A stretch of DNA of 64,000 bases from DATJCV01 sp963707665 (lineage in GTDB: Bacteria > Pseudomonadota > Gammaproteobacteria > Burkholderiales > Burkholderiaceae_D). This document shows positions 30,013 to 39,173 of this stretch, piece after piece. Under the pieces are notes generated by a model. The model saw only the letters and a program-made list of their open reading frames with translations. It did not search any database and was not told the origin of the DNA. Each line of letters opens with the position of its first letter. Position 1 is the first letter of the stretch. A program made the position numbers and the translations under genes. The DNA is taken from positions 1-64,000 of the forward strand of contig CAVPQU010000014.1 of assembly GCA_963707665.1 (NCBI GenBank). Reading direction: 5' to 3'.

Positions 30013-30127
30013 TTTGCCACCGGCAGAAATCGGCAGGGATGAAGGGCGGGGCTGCGGTTGCGTCTGCGCTGCAGATCGCCCTGCCACGCATTGAATTTTT
30101 GTCTCGCTATTTTGATAAGGCCCGACC

Positions 30128-30838
30128 ATGGCACGTACCATCAAGCTTCAAATCTATCGCTACGATCCTGACAAGGACAGCAAACCTTACATGCAGGACG
30201 TCACGGTCGAGCTGCAGGATACTGACAAGATGCTGCTGGACGCCTTGCAGCGCATCAAGGCTGACGTCGACGACTCGCTCTCGATCCGTCGTTCCTGCCG
30301 CGAAGGCGTGTGCGGTTCGGATGGCATGAACATCAATGGCAAAAATGGCCTGGCATGCATCACCAATCTGAATGAGCTGAAGCAGCCGATCGTGCTGAAA
30401 CCCTTGCCCGGTTTGCCAGTCGTGCGCGACTTGATCGTCGACATGACACAGTTTTTCAAGCAATACGATTCGATCAAGCCATTCCTGATCAATAATACAG
30501 TCCCGCCCGAAAAAGAACGCCTGCAAACGCCGGAACAGCGCGAAGAGCTGGATGGTCTGTACGAATGCATTCTGTGCGCGTGCTGCTCGACCTCCTGCCC
30601 GTCGTTCTGGTGGAACCCGGACAAATTCGTCGGCCCGGCCGGCTTGCTGCAAGCCTATCGTTTCCTGGCGGACAGCCGCGATGAGGCGACCAGCGAGCGC
30701 TTGGATAATCTGGAAGACCCCTATCGCCTGTTCCGTTGCCGCTCGATCATGAACTGCGTTGACGTTTGTCCAAAAGGCCTGAATCCGAACGCGGCGATTG
30801 GCAAGATCAAGGAATTGATGGTTCGGCGCGCTGTATAA
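30128..30838 (+). CDS. sdhB: Succinate dehydrogenase iron-sulfur subunit
   Basis: SdhB, 236 residues, carries electrons from FAD to quinone through three clusters. The [2Fe-2S] ligands are in SCREGVCGSDGM and NGLACI. The [4Fe-4S] and [3Fe-4S] ligands are in ECILCACCSTSCPSFWWNP and SIMNCVDVCPKGLNP. A 115-bp gap separates it from sdhA. Copy 3 of the 60-bp ATACTCC element starts two bases after the sdhB stop, between sdhB and sdhE. Confidence 0.96.
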   Translation: MARTIKLQIYRYDPDKDSKPYMQDVTVELQDTDKMLLDALQRIKADVDDSLSIRRSCREGVCGSDGMNINGKNGLACITNLNELKQPIVLKPLPGLPVVRDLIVDMTQFFKQYDSIKPFLINNTVPPEKERLQTPEQREELDGLYECILCACCSTSCPSFWWNPDKFVGPAGLLQAYRFLADSRDEATSERLDNLEDPYRLFRCRSIMNCVDVCPKGLNPNAAIGKIKELMVRRAV

Positions 30839-30839
30839 G

Positions 30840-30899
30840 GGAGTATGTAGAAATTTCCCTTGGTTTTCCTCCGAAGTTCGAAGGTGGTGCGGGCAGTAT
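30840..30899 (-). repeat. 60-bp ATACTCC-pair element, copy 3
   Basis: On the minus strand, ATACTGC (30893-30899) precedes ATACTCC (30840-30846) by exactly 53 bp, with CGGAGG from inner position 20. It lies inside the sdh operon, antisense to the genes, and fills most of the 92-bp sdhB-sdhE gap. Confidence 0.72.
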
Positions 30900-30930
30900 C
30901 TCCCGCGTGAAGTAGACACAACATCTGGCA

Positions 30931-31200
30931 ATGGCAATCACCCATCAATCTGACCCAATCAAACGCGCGCGCCTGCGCTGGCGCGCGCGCCGCGGGCTAC
31001 TGGAAAACGACTTGATCCTGACGCGTTTTCTGGATGCGCACGAGGCCGAGTTGTCGGACCACGAGGTGGATGCGTTTACCCGTTTGCTGGAATTGCCGGA
31101 TAGCGAATTGATGGATTTCCTGCTGACGTCCAGGGACCCGGCGGGCGAACTGGATGTGCCTCATGTGCGTGCGTTGCTGGTGAAATTGCGTATGGCATGA
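30931..31200 (+). CDS. sdhE: FAD assembly factor SdhE
   Basis: SdhE, 89 residues, promotes covalent flavinylation of SdhA. The RARLRWRARRGLLENDLIL motif contains the conserved RGxxE region that contacts SdhA, followed by a five-helix fold with LLELPDSELMDFLLTSRDP. Its place between sdhB and gltA matches other proteobacterial sdh operons. The length is normal. Confidence 0.92.
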   Translation: MAITHQSDPIKRARLRWRARRGLLENDLILTRFLDAHEAELSDHEVDAFTRLLELPDSELMDFLLTSRDPAGELDVPHVRALLVKLRMA

Positions 31201-31277
31201 CAAGCCGGTTTTACTTTACGTGTTGCCTGCATCCCACTTTATTTAATGATCCACTGTCTTAGCAAGAAGGAAGTGCC

Positions 31278-32582
31278 ATGACCCAATCTGATACCAAAGC
31301 CACGCTATCGTTTTCCGATGGAACTCCAGCGCTCGACTTGCCGATTTACAAGGGCAGCATCGGCCCCGATGTGATTGACATCCGCAAGCTGTACGGTACC
31401 ACCGGGAAATTCACCTATGATCCCGGCTTCATGTCCACCGCCTCCTGCAATTCGTCGATCACCTATATCGATGGCGACAAGGGGCAGTTGCTGTACCGCG
31501 GCTACCCGATCGAACAGCTGGCGACCAATTGCGACTTTCTGGAAACCTGCTATCTGCTGCTGAATGGCGAATTGCCAAACAACGAGCAAAAAGACAAATT
31601 CGTCTCCACCGTCACGCAGCACACGATGGTGCATGAGCAGATGCAATTCTTTTTCCGTGGTTTCCGGCGCGACGCGCATCCGATGTCGGTGCTGGTCGGA
31701 ACGGTGGGCGCGCTGGCGTCGTTCTATCATGATTCGCTCGACATCAATGATCCGCATCACCGCGAAGTATCGGCGATCCGCCTGATCGCCAAGATGCCGA
31801 CGCTGGTGGCGATGGCGTACAAGTATTCGCTTGGCCAGCCGTTTGTCTATCCGCGCAATGACTTGTCGTACAGCGCGAATTTCATGCGCATGATGTTCTC
31901 CAATCCATGCGAAGAGTACAAGGTCAACGACGTGCTGGTGCGGGCGCTGGACCGGATCCTGATCCTGCATGCGGACCATGAACAGAACGCCTCGACCTCC
32001 ACCGTGCGGCTGGCCGGTTCGTCCGGCGCCAACCCGTTTGCCTGCATCGCCGCTGGCATCGCCTGTTTGTGGGGTCCGGCGCACGGCGGCGCCAACGAAG
32101 CGGCGCTGAACATGCTGAAGGAAATCGGCTCGGTCGACAAGATCGGCGAATTCGTCAAGCAGGTCAAGGACAAGAGCTCGGGCGTCAAGTTGATGGGATT
32201 TGGCCATCGGGTCTACAAAAACTATGATCCGCGCGCCAAACTGATGCGTGAAACCTGCTACGAGGTCCTGGCCGAGTTGGGGCTGGAAAACGATCCGCTG
32301 TTCAAGCTGGCGATGGCGCTCGAAAAAGTGGCACTGGAAGACGAGTATTTCGTATCGCGCAAGCTCTATCCGAACGTCGATTTCTACTCCGGCATCGTGC
32401 AGTCCGCGTTGGGCATTCCGGTATCGCTGTTCACCGGTATTTTTGCCATGGCGCGCACCGTCGGCTGGATTGCGCAGTGGAACGAAATGATTTCCGATCC
32501 AGAGCAAAAGATCGGCCGTCCGCGCCAATTGTTTATCGGTTCACCGAAGCGCGACGTCCCTCCGATCGGCAAGCGCTCCTGA
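31278..32582 (+). CDS. gltA: Citrate synthase (type II, hexameric)
   Basis: GltA, 434 residues, condenses oxaloacetate with acetyl-CoA. Active-site His residues are in HADHEQNASTSTVRLAGSSG and in FGHRVYKNYDPRA, and the catalytic Asp region is near the C-terminus (KLYPNVDFYSGI). The N-terminal beta-strand domain of the NADH-sensitive Gram-negative type is present. It is the last gene of the sdh-gltA unit and is followed by a strong rho-independent terminator at 32607. Confidence 0.97.
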   Translation: MTQSDTKATLSFSDGTPALDLPIYKGSIGPDVIDIRKLYGTTGKFTYDPGFMSTASCNSSITYIDGDKGQLLYRGYPIEQLATNCDFLETCYLLLNGELPNNEQKDKFVSTVTQHTMVHEQMQFFFRGFRRDAHPMSVLVGTVGALASFYHDSLDINDPHHREVSAIRLIAKMPTLVAMAYKYSLGQPFVYPRNDLSYSANFMRMMFSNPCEEYKVNDVLVRALDRILILHADHEQNASTSTVRLAGSSGANPFACIAAGIACLWGPAHGGANEAALNMLKEIGSVDKIGEFVKQVKDKSSGVKLMGFGHRVYKNYDPRAKLMRETCYEVLAELGLENDPLFKLAMALEKVALEDEYFVSRKLYPNVDFYSGIVQSALGIPVSLFTGIFAMARTVGWIAQWNEMISDPEQKIGRPRQLFIGSPKRDVPPIGKRS

Positions 32583-32606
32583 TCGATCGAGCACGGTATG
32601 AAAAAA

Positions 32607-32634
32607 GGCGAGCTGAGACAGCTCGCCTTTTTTT
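32607..32634 (+). terminator. Rho-independent terminator after gltA
   Basis: A perfect 9-bp stem, GGCGAGCTG / CAGCTCGCC with loop AGA, followed by seven T. The stem is preceded by an A-run, so it may work in both directions. It separates the sdh-gltA unit from the odh genes. Confidence 0.92.
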
Positions 32635-32794
32635 GTTGGGCAAGCTTGTGTGCTATGCTTTCCTGCTTGGACGAATTGATTTGAAACGCAGCCCTTCCCC
32701 ACAACTTGATGTGCAATCCGCTAACCGGTCAGGCCGTGTCGCGGAAGGTTAGATAACCCGCTAATCTCGCGAAACGCGAAGAAAGGTGAGCAAG

Positions 32795-35650
32795 ATGATG
32801 CAGCAATACCGTTCCAGTTCCTATTTATCCGGCGGAAATGCGCCGTATATCGAAGAACTGTACGAGTCCTATCTCAATAATCCCGGTTCTGTCTCCGACG
32901 GCTGGCGCACGTATTTCGACGCCATGCAGCATGTGCCGGCCGTGGACGGCTCGGCCCGTCCGGACGTCGCGCACGCGACCGTGATTGCCTCTTTTGCCGA
33001 GCGCGCCAAGCAGGGGCCGATCCGGACCGTGGTCGCTTCCGCCGACGCCGAACTGGGCCGCAAGCGAGTCGCGGTTACGCAGCTGATTGCCGCCTATCGC
33101 TACCTGGGCACACATTGGGCCAACCTGGATCCGCTGCAGCGGCAGGAGCGGCCCAGCATTCCCGAGCTGGAACCCGGCTTCTACGGTTTCACCGATGCCG
33201 ACATGGATACGGTGTTTACCATCAGCAATACCTACTTCGGCATGGAAACAGCCTCGCTGCGAGACCTGTTGAACATGTTGCGCGACACCTACTGTCGCTC
33301 GATTGGCGTCGAATTCATGTACATGAGCGATCCGGCGCAAAAACGCTGGATGCAGGAAAAACTGGAATCGGTTCGCTCCACCCCGAACTTCACGGCGGAA
33401 AAGAAAAAGCATATCCTCGATCGGCTGACCGCGGCCGAAGGCCTGGAGCGCTATCTGCATACCAAATATGTCGGCCAGAAGCGTTTTTCACTGGAAGGCA
33501 GCGAAAGCTTCATCGCCTCGCTGGATGAGGCGATTCAGCGCGGTGGCGGCAAGGGCCTGCAGGAAATCGTGATCGGCATGGCGCACCGTGGCCGCCTGAA
33601 CGTGCTGGTCAATACGCTGGGCAAGACGCCGCAGGAATTGTTTGCCGAATTCGAGGGCAAGCACGCGGAAGACTTGCCGGCTGGCGACGTCAAATACCAC
33701 CAGGGATTCTCGTCCGATATCTCGTCTCCGGGCGGCCCCGTCCACCTGTCGCTGGCGTTCAATCCGTCGCACCTGGAAATCGTCAACCCGGTGGTCGAGG
33801 GTTCGGTGCGGGCGCGCATGGAGCGGCGCAACGACCGCGACGGCTCGCAGGTGTTGCCGATCCTGGTGCATGGCGACGCCGCCTTCGCCGGCCAGGGCGT
33901 GGTGATGGAAACCCTGAACCTGGCGCAGACGCGCGGCTACGGCACCAGCGGCACCTTGCACATCGTGATCAACAACCAGATCGGCTTTACCACCTCCGAT
34001 CCGCGCGACTCGCGCTCGACGCTGTATTGCACCGACGTCGTGAAAATGATCGAGGCGCCGGTGCTGCACGTGAATGGCGACGATGCCGAAGCGGTGGTGC
34101 TGGCAACCCAGATCGCACTCGACTACCGCCTGGAATTCAAGAAAGACATCGTGGTCGACATCGTTTGCTACCGCAAGCTGGGGCACAACGAGCAGGACAC
34201 GCCGGCGCTGACGCAGCCGCTGATGTACAAGAAAATCAGCCAGCATCCGGGCACCCGCAAGCTGTATGCCGACAAGCTGGCGGCACAAGGCACGATCGAC
34301 GCCGGCACCGGCGACGCGATGGTGGCGGCTTTCCGTGATGCGATGGATAGCGGCAAGCATGCGATCGATCCGGTCATTTCCAACTACAAGAACAAGTTTG
34401 CGGTTGACTGGATGCCGTTCCTGAATCGCAAATGGACCGATGCTGCCGATACTTCGGTGCCGTTGGCCGAGTTGAAGCGCCTGGCGAAGCAGATCACTGC
34501 GGTGCCGGACAACTTCAAGGTGCATCCGCTGGCGGAAAAAGTGCTGGCCGATCGTGCCGCCATGGGCAATGGTGAGCTCAAGCTGGACTGGGGCATGGGC
34601 GAACACCTGTCGTTTGCTTCGTTGCTGGCTTCCGGCTACGCGATCCGCATTACCGGCCAGGATGCCGGGCGCGGCACGTTCATGCACCGGCACGCCGTCT
34701 TGCATGACCAGAATCGTGAGCGCTGGGACGCCGGTACCTACATTCCGCTGCAGCACGTGTCTGACAACCAGTCGCCGTTTCGCGTCATCGATTCGGTACT
34801 GTCGGAGGAGGCGGTGCTCGCCTTCGAATACGGTTACTCGACCGCCGAACCGAATACGCTGACGATCTGGGAAGCGCAGTTCGGCGACTTTGCCAACGGC
34901 GCGCAAGTCGTGATCGACCAGTTCATCAGTTCCGGCGAAGTCAAATGGGGCCGCGCTTCCGGCCTGGTGATGATGCTGCCGCATGGCTATGAAGGCCAGG
35001 GGCCGGAACACTCGTCGGCGCGTCTCGAGCGTTTCCTGCAGCTGTGCGCAGACAACAACATGCAGGTGGTGCAGCCGACCACGGCGGCGCAGATTTTCCA
35101 CCTGCTGCGGCGCCAGATGATTCGCCTGTTCCGCAAGCCGCTGGTGATCATGACGCCGAAGTCGCTGCTGCGTAACAAGGATGCCGGCTCGGAATTGGCC
35201 GACCTCGCCAAGGGTTCGTTCCAGACCGTGATCGGCGAAGTGGATGAAAAAATCGATGTGAAGAAGGTCAAGCGCGTCGTCGCCTGTTCCGGCAAGGTCT
35301 ATTACGACTTGGTGAATGCCCGTACCGAGCGCGCGCAAAACGACACCGCCATCATCCGCATCGAGCAACTGTATCCGTTCCCGCACAAGGCTTTCGCCGC
35401 TGAATTGAAAAAATTCCCGAACTTTACGGAATTGGTATGGGCGCAGGATGAGCCGCAGAACCAGGGTGCGTGGTTCCAGATCCAGCACAATATCTTTGAA
35501 AACATGGATGCGGGGCAGAAGCTGGCCTATGCCGGACGCCCCGCCAGTGCTTCGCCGGCGGTTGGCTACTACGACAAGCACTACGCGCAGCAGAAGGCGC
35601 TGCTCGATACGGCGTTTTCCAGGCTCAAGGGATTTGTCCTGACCAAATAA
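32795..35650 (+). CDS. odhA: 2-oxoglutarate dehydrogenase E1 component
   Basis: The thiamin-diphosphate-dependent E1 subunit (SucA/OdhA), about 951 residues, decarboxylates 2-oxoglutarate and passes succinyl groups to OdhB. The N-terminal E2-binding motif YIEELYESYLNNPGSVSDGW, the TPP-domain IGMAHRGRLNVLVNTLGK and HGDAAFAGQGVVMETLNL, and the C-terminal VMMLPHGYEGQGPEHSSARL are all present. The ATG at 32795 has AGGTGA six bases upstream; a GTG at 32786 is a weaker option. It begins the odhA-odhB-lpdA run. Confidence 0.96.
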   Translation: MMQQYRSSSYLSGGNAPYIEELYESYLNNPGSVSDGWRTYFDAMQHVPAVDGSARPDVAHATVIASFAERAKQGPIRTVVASADAELGRKRVAVTQLIAAYRYLGTHWANLDPLQRQERPSIPELEPGFYGFTDADMDTVFTISNTYFGMETASLRDLLNMLRDTYCRSIGVEFMYMSDPAQKRWMQEKLESVRSTPNFTAEKKKHILDRLTAAEGLERYLHTKYVGQKRFSLEGSESFIASLDEAIQRGGGKGLQEIVIGMAHRGRLNVLVNTLGKTPQELFAEFEGKHAEDLPAGDVKYHQGFSSDISSPGGPVHLSLAFNPSHLEIVNPVVEGSVRARMERRNDRDGSQVLPILVHGDAAFAGQGVVMETLNLAQTRGYGTSGTLHIVINNQIGFTTSDPRDSRSTLYCTDVVKMIEAPVLHVNGDDAEAVVLATQIALDYRLEFKKDIVVDIVCYRKLGHNEQDTPALTQPLMYKKISQHPGTRKLYADKLAAQGTIDAGTGDAMVAAFRDAMDSGKHAIDPVISNYKNKFAVDWMPFLNRKWTDAADTSVPLAELKRLAKQITAVPDNFKVHPLAEKVLADRAAMGNGELKLDWGMGEHLSFASLLASGYAIRITGQDAGRGTFMHRHAVLHDQNRERWDAGTYIPLQHVSDNQSPFRVIDSVLSEEAVLAFEYGYSTAEPNTLTIWEAQFGDFANGAQVVIDQFISSGEVKWGRASGLVMMLPHGYEGQGPEHSSARLERFLQLCADNNMQVVQPTTAAQIFHLLRRQMIRLFRKPLVIMTPKSLLRNKDAGSELADLAKGSFQTVIGEVDEKIDVKKVKRVVACSGKVYYDLVNARTERAQNDTAIIRIEQLYPFPHKAFAAELKKFPNFTELVWAQDEPQNQGAWFQIQHNIFENMDAGQKLAYAGRPASASPAVGYYDKHYAQQKALLDTAFSRLKGFVLTK

Positions 35651-35710
35651 AAACCTGCGGCGCCTCCAGAAGCTGGGGTGCCGTGCGAACAAACCGAAAC
35701 GGAGAGTTAC

Positions 35711-36946
35711 ATGGCAATTCATGAAGTCAAGGTTCCGCAATTATCGGAATCGGTCGCCGAAGCGACCCTGTTGCAATGGCATAAAAAAGTGGGCGAGTCA
35801 GTCGCTCGTGATGAAAACCTGATCGACATCGAAACCGACAAGGTGGTGCTGGAATTGCCGGCGCCGGGCGCTGGCGTGATCACGCAAATCCTCAAGGCGG
35901 ATGGTGCCACCGTGGTGGCCGACGAAGTGATTGCCTTGATCGACACCGAAGCCTCGGCCAGTGCCGGTGCGGCGCCGGCCGCTGCCGCCCCCGCTGCTGC
36001 CGCGCCGGCGCCAAGCGCCGCTGCTGCTGCTCCGGCCGCATCGGCGGTCGCGATGCCGGCCGCCGCCAAGATGATGGCCGACAGCAATCTGGCTGCCGGT
36101 GCTGTCGCCGGTAGCGGCAAGGATGGCCGCATCTTGAAAGGCGACGTGATCAATACCCTGGCCGCCCAAGCCGCGCCGAAAGCGGTCGCCGTCGCCAAGC
36201 CAGCCTTGCCGCCAGTTCCGGCGCCCAGCACGCCGGGTGCCGAGAACCGGCCGGAAGAGCGGGTGCCGATGAGCCGCCTGCGCGCGCGCGTTGCGGAGCG
36301 TCTGCTGCAATCGCAGTCGACCAACGCCATCCTGACCACCTTCAACGAAGTCAACATGCAGCCGGTGATCGACCTGCGCACCAAGTACAAGGACAAATTC
36401 GAGAAGGAGCATGGCGTCAAGCTCGGCTTCATGTCGTTTTTCGTGAAAGCCGTAGTGGCCGCGCTGAAGCGCTACCCGATCATCAATGCCTCGGTGGACG
36501 GCAATGACATCGTGTATCACGGCTACTTCGATATCGGCATCGCGGTTGGTTCGCCGCGCGGCCTGGTGGTGCCGATCCTGCGCGACGCCGATCAAATGTC
36601 GATTGCCGAGATCGAAAAGAAAATCGGCGAATTCGGCGCCAAGGCGAAAGACGGCAAGCTGACGCTGGACGACCTGACCGGCGGCACCTTCTCGATTTCG
36701 AATGGCGGCACTTTCGGCTCGATGCTGTCCACGCCGATCATCAATCCGCCACAGTCGGCGATTCTTGGCATCCACGCTACCAAGGACCGGGCCGTCGTCG
36801 AAAACGGCCAGATCGTGATTCGCCCGATGAATTACTTTGCTCTCTCCTACGACCATCGGATCATCGACGGCCGCGAAGCGGTACTGGGGCTGGTGGCCAT
36901 CAAGGAAGCGATGGAAGACCCGGCACGCCTGCTGCTCGATCTGTAG
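35711..36946 (+). CDS. odhB: 2-oxoglutarate dehydrogenase E2 (dihydrolipoyl succinyltransferase)
   Basis: OdhB (SucB), 411 residues, forms the core of the 2-oxoglutarate dehydrogenase complex. A single lipoyl domain (residues 1-80) carries the lipoylated Lys in DIETDKVVLELPAP. An Ala/Pro-rich linker follows, then the E1/E3-binding domain (AAKMMADSNLAAGAV..GKDGRI) and the catalytic domain with SYDHRIIDGREAVLGL. The ATG at 35711 follows a GGAGAG ribosome site. The length and domain order are normal. Confidence 0.96.
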   Translation: MAIHEVKVPQLSESVAEATLLQWHKKVGESVARDENLIDIETDKVVLELPAPGAGVITQILKADGATVVADEVIALIDTEASASAGAAPAAAAPAAAAPAPSAAAAAPAASAVAMPAAAKMMADSNLAAGAVAGSGKDGRILKGDVINTLAAQAAPKAVAVAKPALPPVPAPSTPGAENRPEERVPMSRLRARVAERLLQSQSTNAILTTFNEVNMQPVIDLRTKYKDKFEKEHGVKLGFMSFFVKAVVAALKRYPIINASVDGNDIVYHGYFDIGIAVGSPRGLVVPILRDADQMSIAEIEKKIGEFGAKAKDGKLTLDDLTGGTFSISNGGTFGSMLSTPIINPPQSAILGIHATKDRAVVENGQIVIRPMNYFALSYDHRIIDGREAVLGLVAIKEAMEDPARLLLDL

Positions 36947-37033
36947 TCGGTCAGGAGGGCGGGAGGCAGGCGCCGGCCAGATCGCGCGCAGCCTCTCTGA
37001 ACTCCTGTTTTCATGCATACATAAAAGGTTGTT

Positions 37034-38461
37034 ATGTCCAAGCAATTTGATGTGGTGGTGATCGGTGGCGGCCCGGGTGGATATGTGGCGGCGATTCGTG
37101 CGGCGCAGCTGGGGTTTTCCACCGCCTGTATCGACGAATGGAAAAATGACAAGGATGGCCCGGCATTGGGTGGCACCTGCACCAATGTCGGCTGCATTCC
37201 ATCCAAGGCGCTATTGCAATCGTCCGAGTATTACGAACATGCCGGTCATGGTTTTGCCGAACACGGAATCGAAGTCAAGAATCTGAATCTGAACCTGGGC
37301 CAGATGCTGGGGCGCAAGGATAAGGTGGTCAAGCAGAATAACGACGGCATTCAATACCTGTTCAAGAAGAACAAGGTGACGTTCTTCCATGGTCGCGGCG
37401 CGTTCCTCAGTAGCGACGCCAGTGGCTACCAGATCACCGTCAGTGGCAAGAGCGAGGAAACCATCAGCGGCAAGCATGTCGTGCTCGCCACCGGTTCCAA
37501 TCCGCGCCCGCTGCCGGGGGCGCCGTTCGATGAAAAGCTGATCCTGTCGAACACCGGCGCGTTGACAATAGATGCCGTGCCGAAGCGGCTGGGCGTGATC
37601 GGTGCCGGCGTCATCGGCCTCGAAATGGGCAGCGTCTGGCGTCGCCTCGGCGCCGAAGTCACGGTGCTGGAAGCGCTGCCGGCGTTTCTCGGTGCAGTCG
37701 ATGAGCAGATCGCCAAGGAAGCCCAGAAACTGCTGACCAAGCAGGGCCTGGCGGTTAGCCTGGGCGTCAAGATCACCGCCGTCACGACCGGCAAGAAAGA
37801 CGTCACGGTCGAGTACCAGGACGCTGCCGGCGCCGAGCAAAAGGCGGTGTTTGACAAGCTGATCGTCTCGATCGGCCGGGTGCCGAACACCATTGGCCTG
37901 AATTCCGAAGCGGTCGGCCTGCAATTGGATGAACGCGGTTTTGTCGCGGTCGATGCCGACTGCAAGACCAATCTGCCGAACGTGTGGGCGGTGGGCGACG
38001 TGGTGCGCGGGCCGATGCTGGCGCACAAGGCCGAGGAAGAAGGCGTGGCGGTGGCGGAACGGATCGCCGGCCAGCATGGTCACGTCAACTTCAACACGAT
38101 TCCGTGGGTCATTTACACCTCGCCGGAAATCGCCTGGGTCGGCAAGACCGAGCAGCAACTGAAGGCGGAGGGCGTTGCCTACAAGGCTGGCACCTTCCCG
38201 TTCATGGCCAATGGCCGCGCCCGCGCCTTGGGCGATACGTCCGGCATGGTCAAGTTTCTGGCGGATGCCCAAAGCGATGAAATTCTCGGCGTGCACATGG
38301 TGGGGCCGCTGGTCTCCGAGTTGATTTCGGAGGCGGTGGTGGCGATGGAATTCCGCGCCTCGTCGGAAGATATCGCGCGCATTTGCCATGCGCATCCGTC
38401 GCTGTCGGAAGCGACCAAGGAAGCGGCGCTGGCGGTGGACAAGAGGACGTTAAACTTGTAG
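37034..38461 (+). CDS. lpdA: Dihydrolipoyl dehydrogenase (E3)
   Basis: LpdA, 475 residues, a FAD disulfide oxidoreductase that reoxidises lipoamide in the 2-oxoglutarate complex. FAD motif VVIGGGPGGYVAAIRAAQLG, redox disulfide GGTCTNVGCIPSKALL, NAD motif GVIGAGVIGLEMGSVWRRLG, and the C-terminal His-Glu active site in CHAHPSLSEATKEAAL. It lies 87 bp after odhB, consistent with co-transcription. The length is normal. Confidence 0.96.
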   Translation: MSKQFDVVVIGGGPGGYVAAIRAAQLGFSTACIDEWKNDKDGPALGGTCTNVGCIPSKALLQSSEYYEHAGHGFAEHGIEVKNLNLNLGQMLGRKDKVVKQNNDGIQYLFKKNKVTFFHGRGAFLSSDASGYQITVSGKSEETISGKHVVLATGSNPRPLPGAPFDEKLILSNTGALTIDAVPKRLGVIGAGVIGLEMGSVWRRLGAEVTVLEALPAFLGAVDEQIAKEAQKLLTKQGLAVSLGVKITAVTTGKKDVTVEYQDAAGAEQKAVFDKLIVSIGRVPNTIGLNSEAVGLQLDERGFVAVDADCKTNLPNVWAVGDVVRGPMLAHKAEEEGVAVAERIAGQHGHVNFNTIPWVIYTSPEIAWVGKTEQQLKAEGVAYKAGTFPFMANGRARALGDTSGMVKFLADAQSDEILGVHMVGPLVSELISEAVVAMEFRASSEDIARICHAHPSLSEATKEAALAVDKRTLNL

Positions 38462-38486
38462 GCCTCAAACTGGTAGGAGCTTGGCC

Positions 38487-38915
38487 ATGAGTCGCTGTCA
38501 CCTGCGGTCTTGTTGCTCGGTGCTGGCCTTGCTGGCGCTGGCGGCGTGTGCTTCGGTACCATCGGGCAATAGCCAGATTGCCATCCAGGCCACGGTTGGC
38601 GGCCAATATGTGGCGGGAGCGAATTGCAGCGTCACGACTGCCGCTGGCAGCTGGAGCGTGGTGACGCCGGCATCCATTCCCATCCCCTCTGCCGGCGATA
38701 TCGGTGTGGTCTGCGACATGCCGGGTTATCGGCGCTCGGAGGCGATTTACCGGGCGCCGCCGGCCGGCTTCGCGGGCGGCTCGCAAGTCGGTATCGGCAT
38801 CGGCGGTGGTAGTGGCGGGGTCGGTATCGGCCTCGGCATGGGGGTGCCAATTGGCGGCGGCGCACGGCCAGCCTATCCGTCGCAGTTGAACGTGGAGCTG
38901 ACGCCTGCCAGATAG
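38487..38915 (+). CDS. Small glycine-rich lipoprotein of unknown function
   Basis: A 142-residue predicted lipoprotein: signal SVLALLALAAC with the lipobox Cys near residue 21, then a compact domain of about 70 residues with two further Cys (GANCSVTTAAGSW, GVVCDMPGYRRSEAIY). A Gly-rich stretch (IGIGGGSGGVGIGLGMGVPI) precedes a short C-terminal strand (QLNVELTPAR). It starts 25 bp after lpdA. I do not recognise a characterised family; surface or envelope location is inferred from the lipobox. Confidence 0.65.
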   Translation: MSRCHLRSCCSVLALLALAACASVPSGNSQIAIQATVGGQYVAGANCSVTTAAGSWSVVTPASIPIPSAGDIGVVCDMPGYRRSEAIYRAPPAGFAGGSQVGIGIGGGSGGVGIGLGMGVPIGGGARPAYPSQLNVELTPAR

Positions 38916-39005
38916 AAATCACCGGGCACAGAGTTGGACAAGCGAACGCCGCAGCGTACCAGCCCACCGTTTTCCACGTAGCGTAATCAAGCTGTTTCTG
39001 TCCAC

Positions 39006-39065
39006 ATACTCACGGTATGGGCGGCTCGTTACGGGCTTGAAGCATAATTTTTAAATCTATACTCC
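39006..39065 (+). repeat. 60-bp ATACTCC-pair element, copy 4
   Basis: ATACTCA (39006-39012) and ATACTCC (39059-39065) start exactly 53 bp apart, with CGGG at inner position 20. It lies between the lipoprotein gene and zapE. TATACT at its end could also serve as a -10 hexamer for zapE (TTGAAG 15 bp upstream), which would be fortuitous or functional. Confidence 0.75.
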
Positions 39066-39173
39066 CGTAGTGCATGTGTTCCGCGGGGTCTCGGCAGGTT
39101 TTTGCGCGGGATGTGCCCAAAGACCTGGCTTGCCGGCCGATGGGCGTTTTTTCACCATGGTGTTTGCTTCGCA

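Noticed and set aside
33488..35740. A 750-codon - strand open frame
   Set aside because: Antisense shadow of odhA with the same biased composition.
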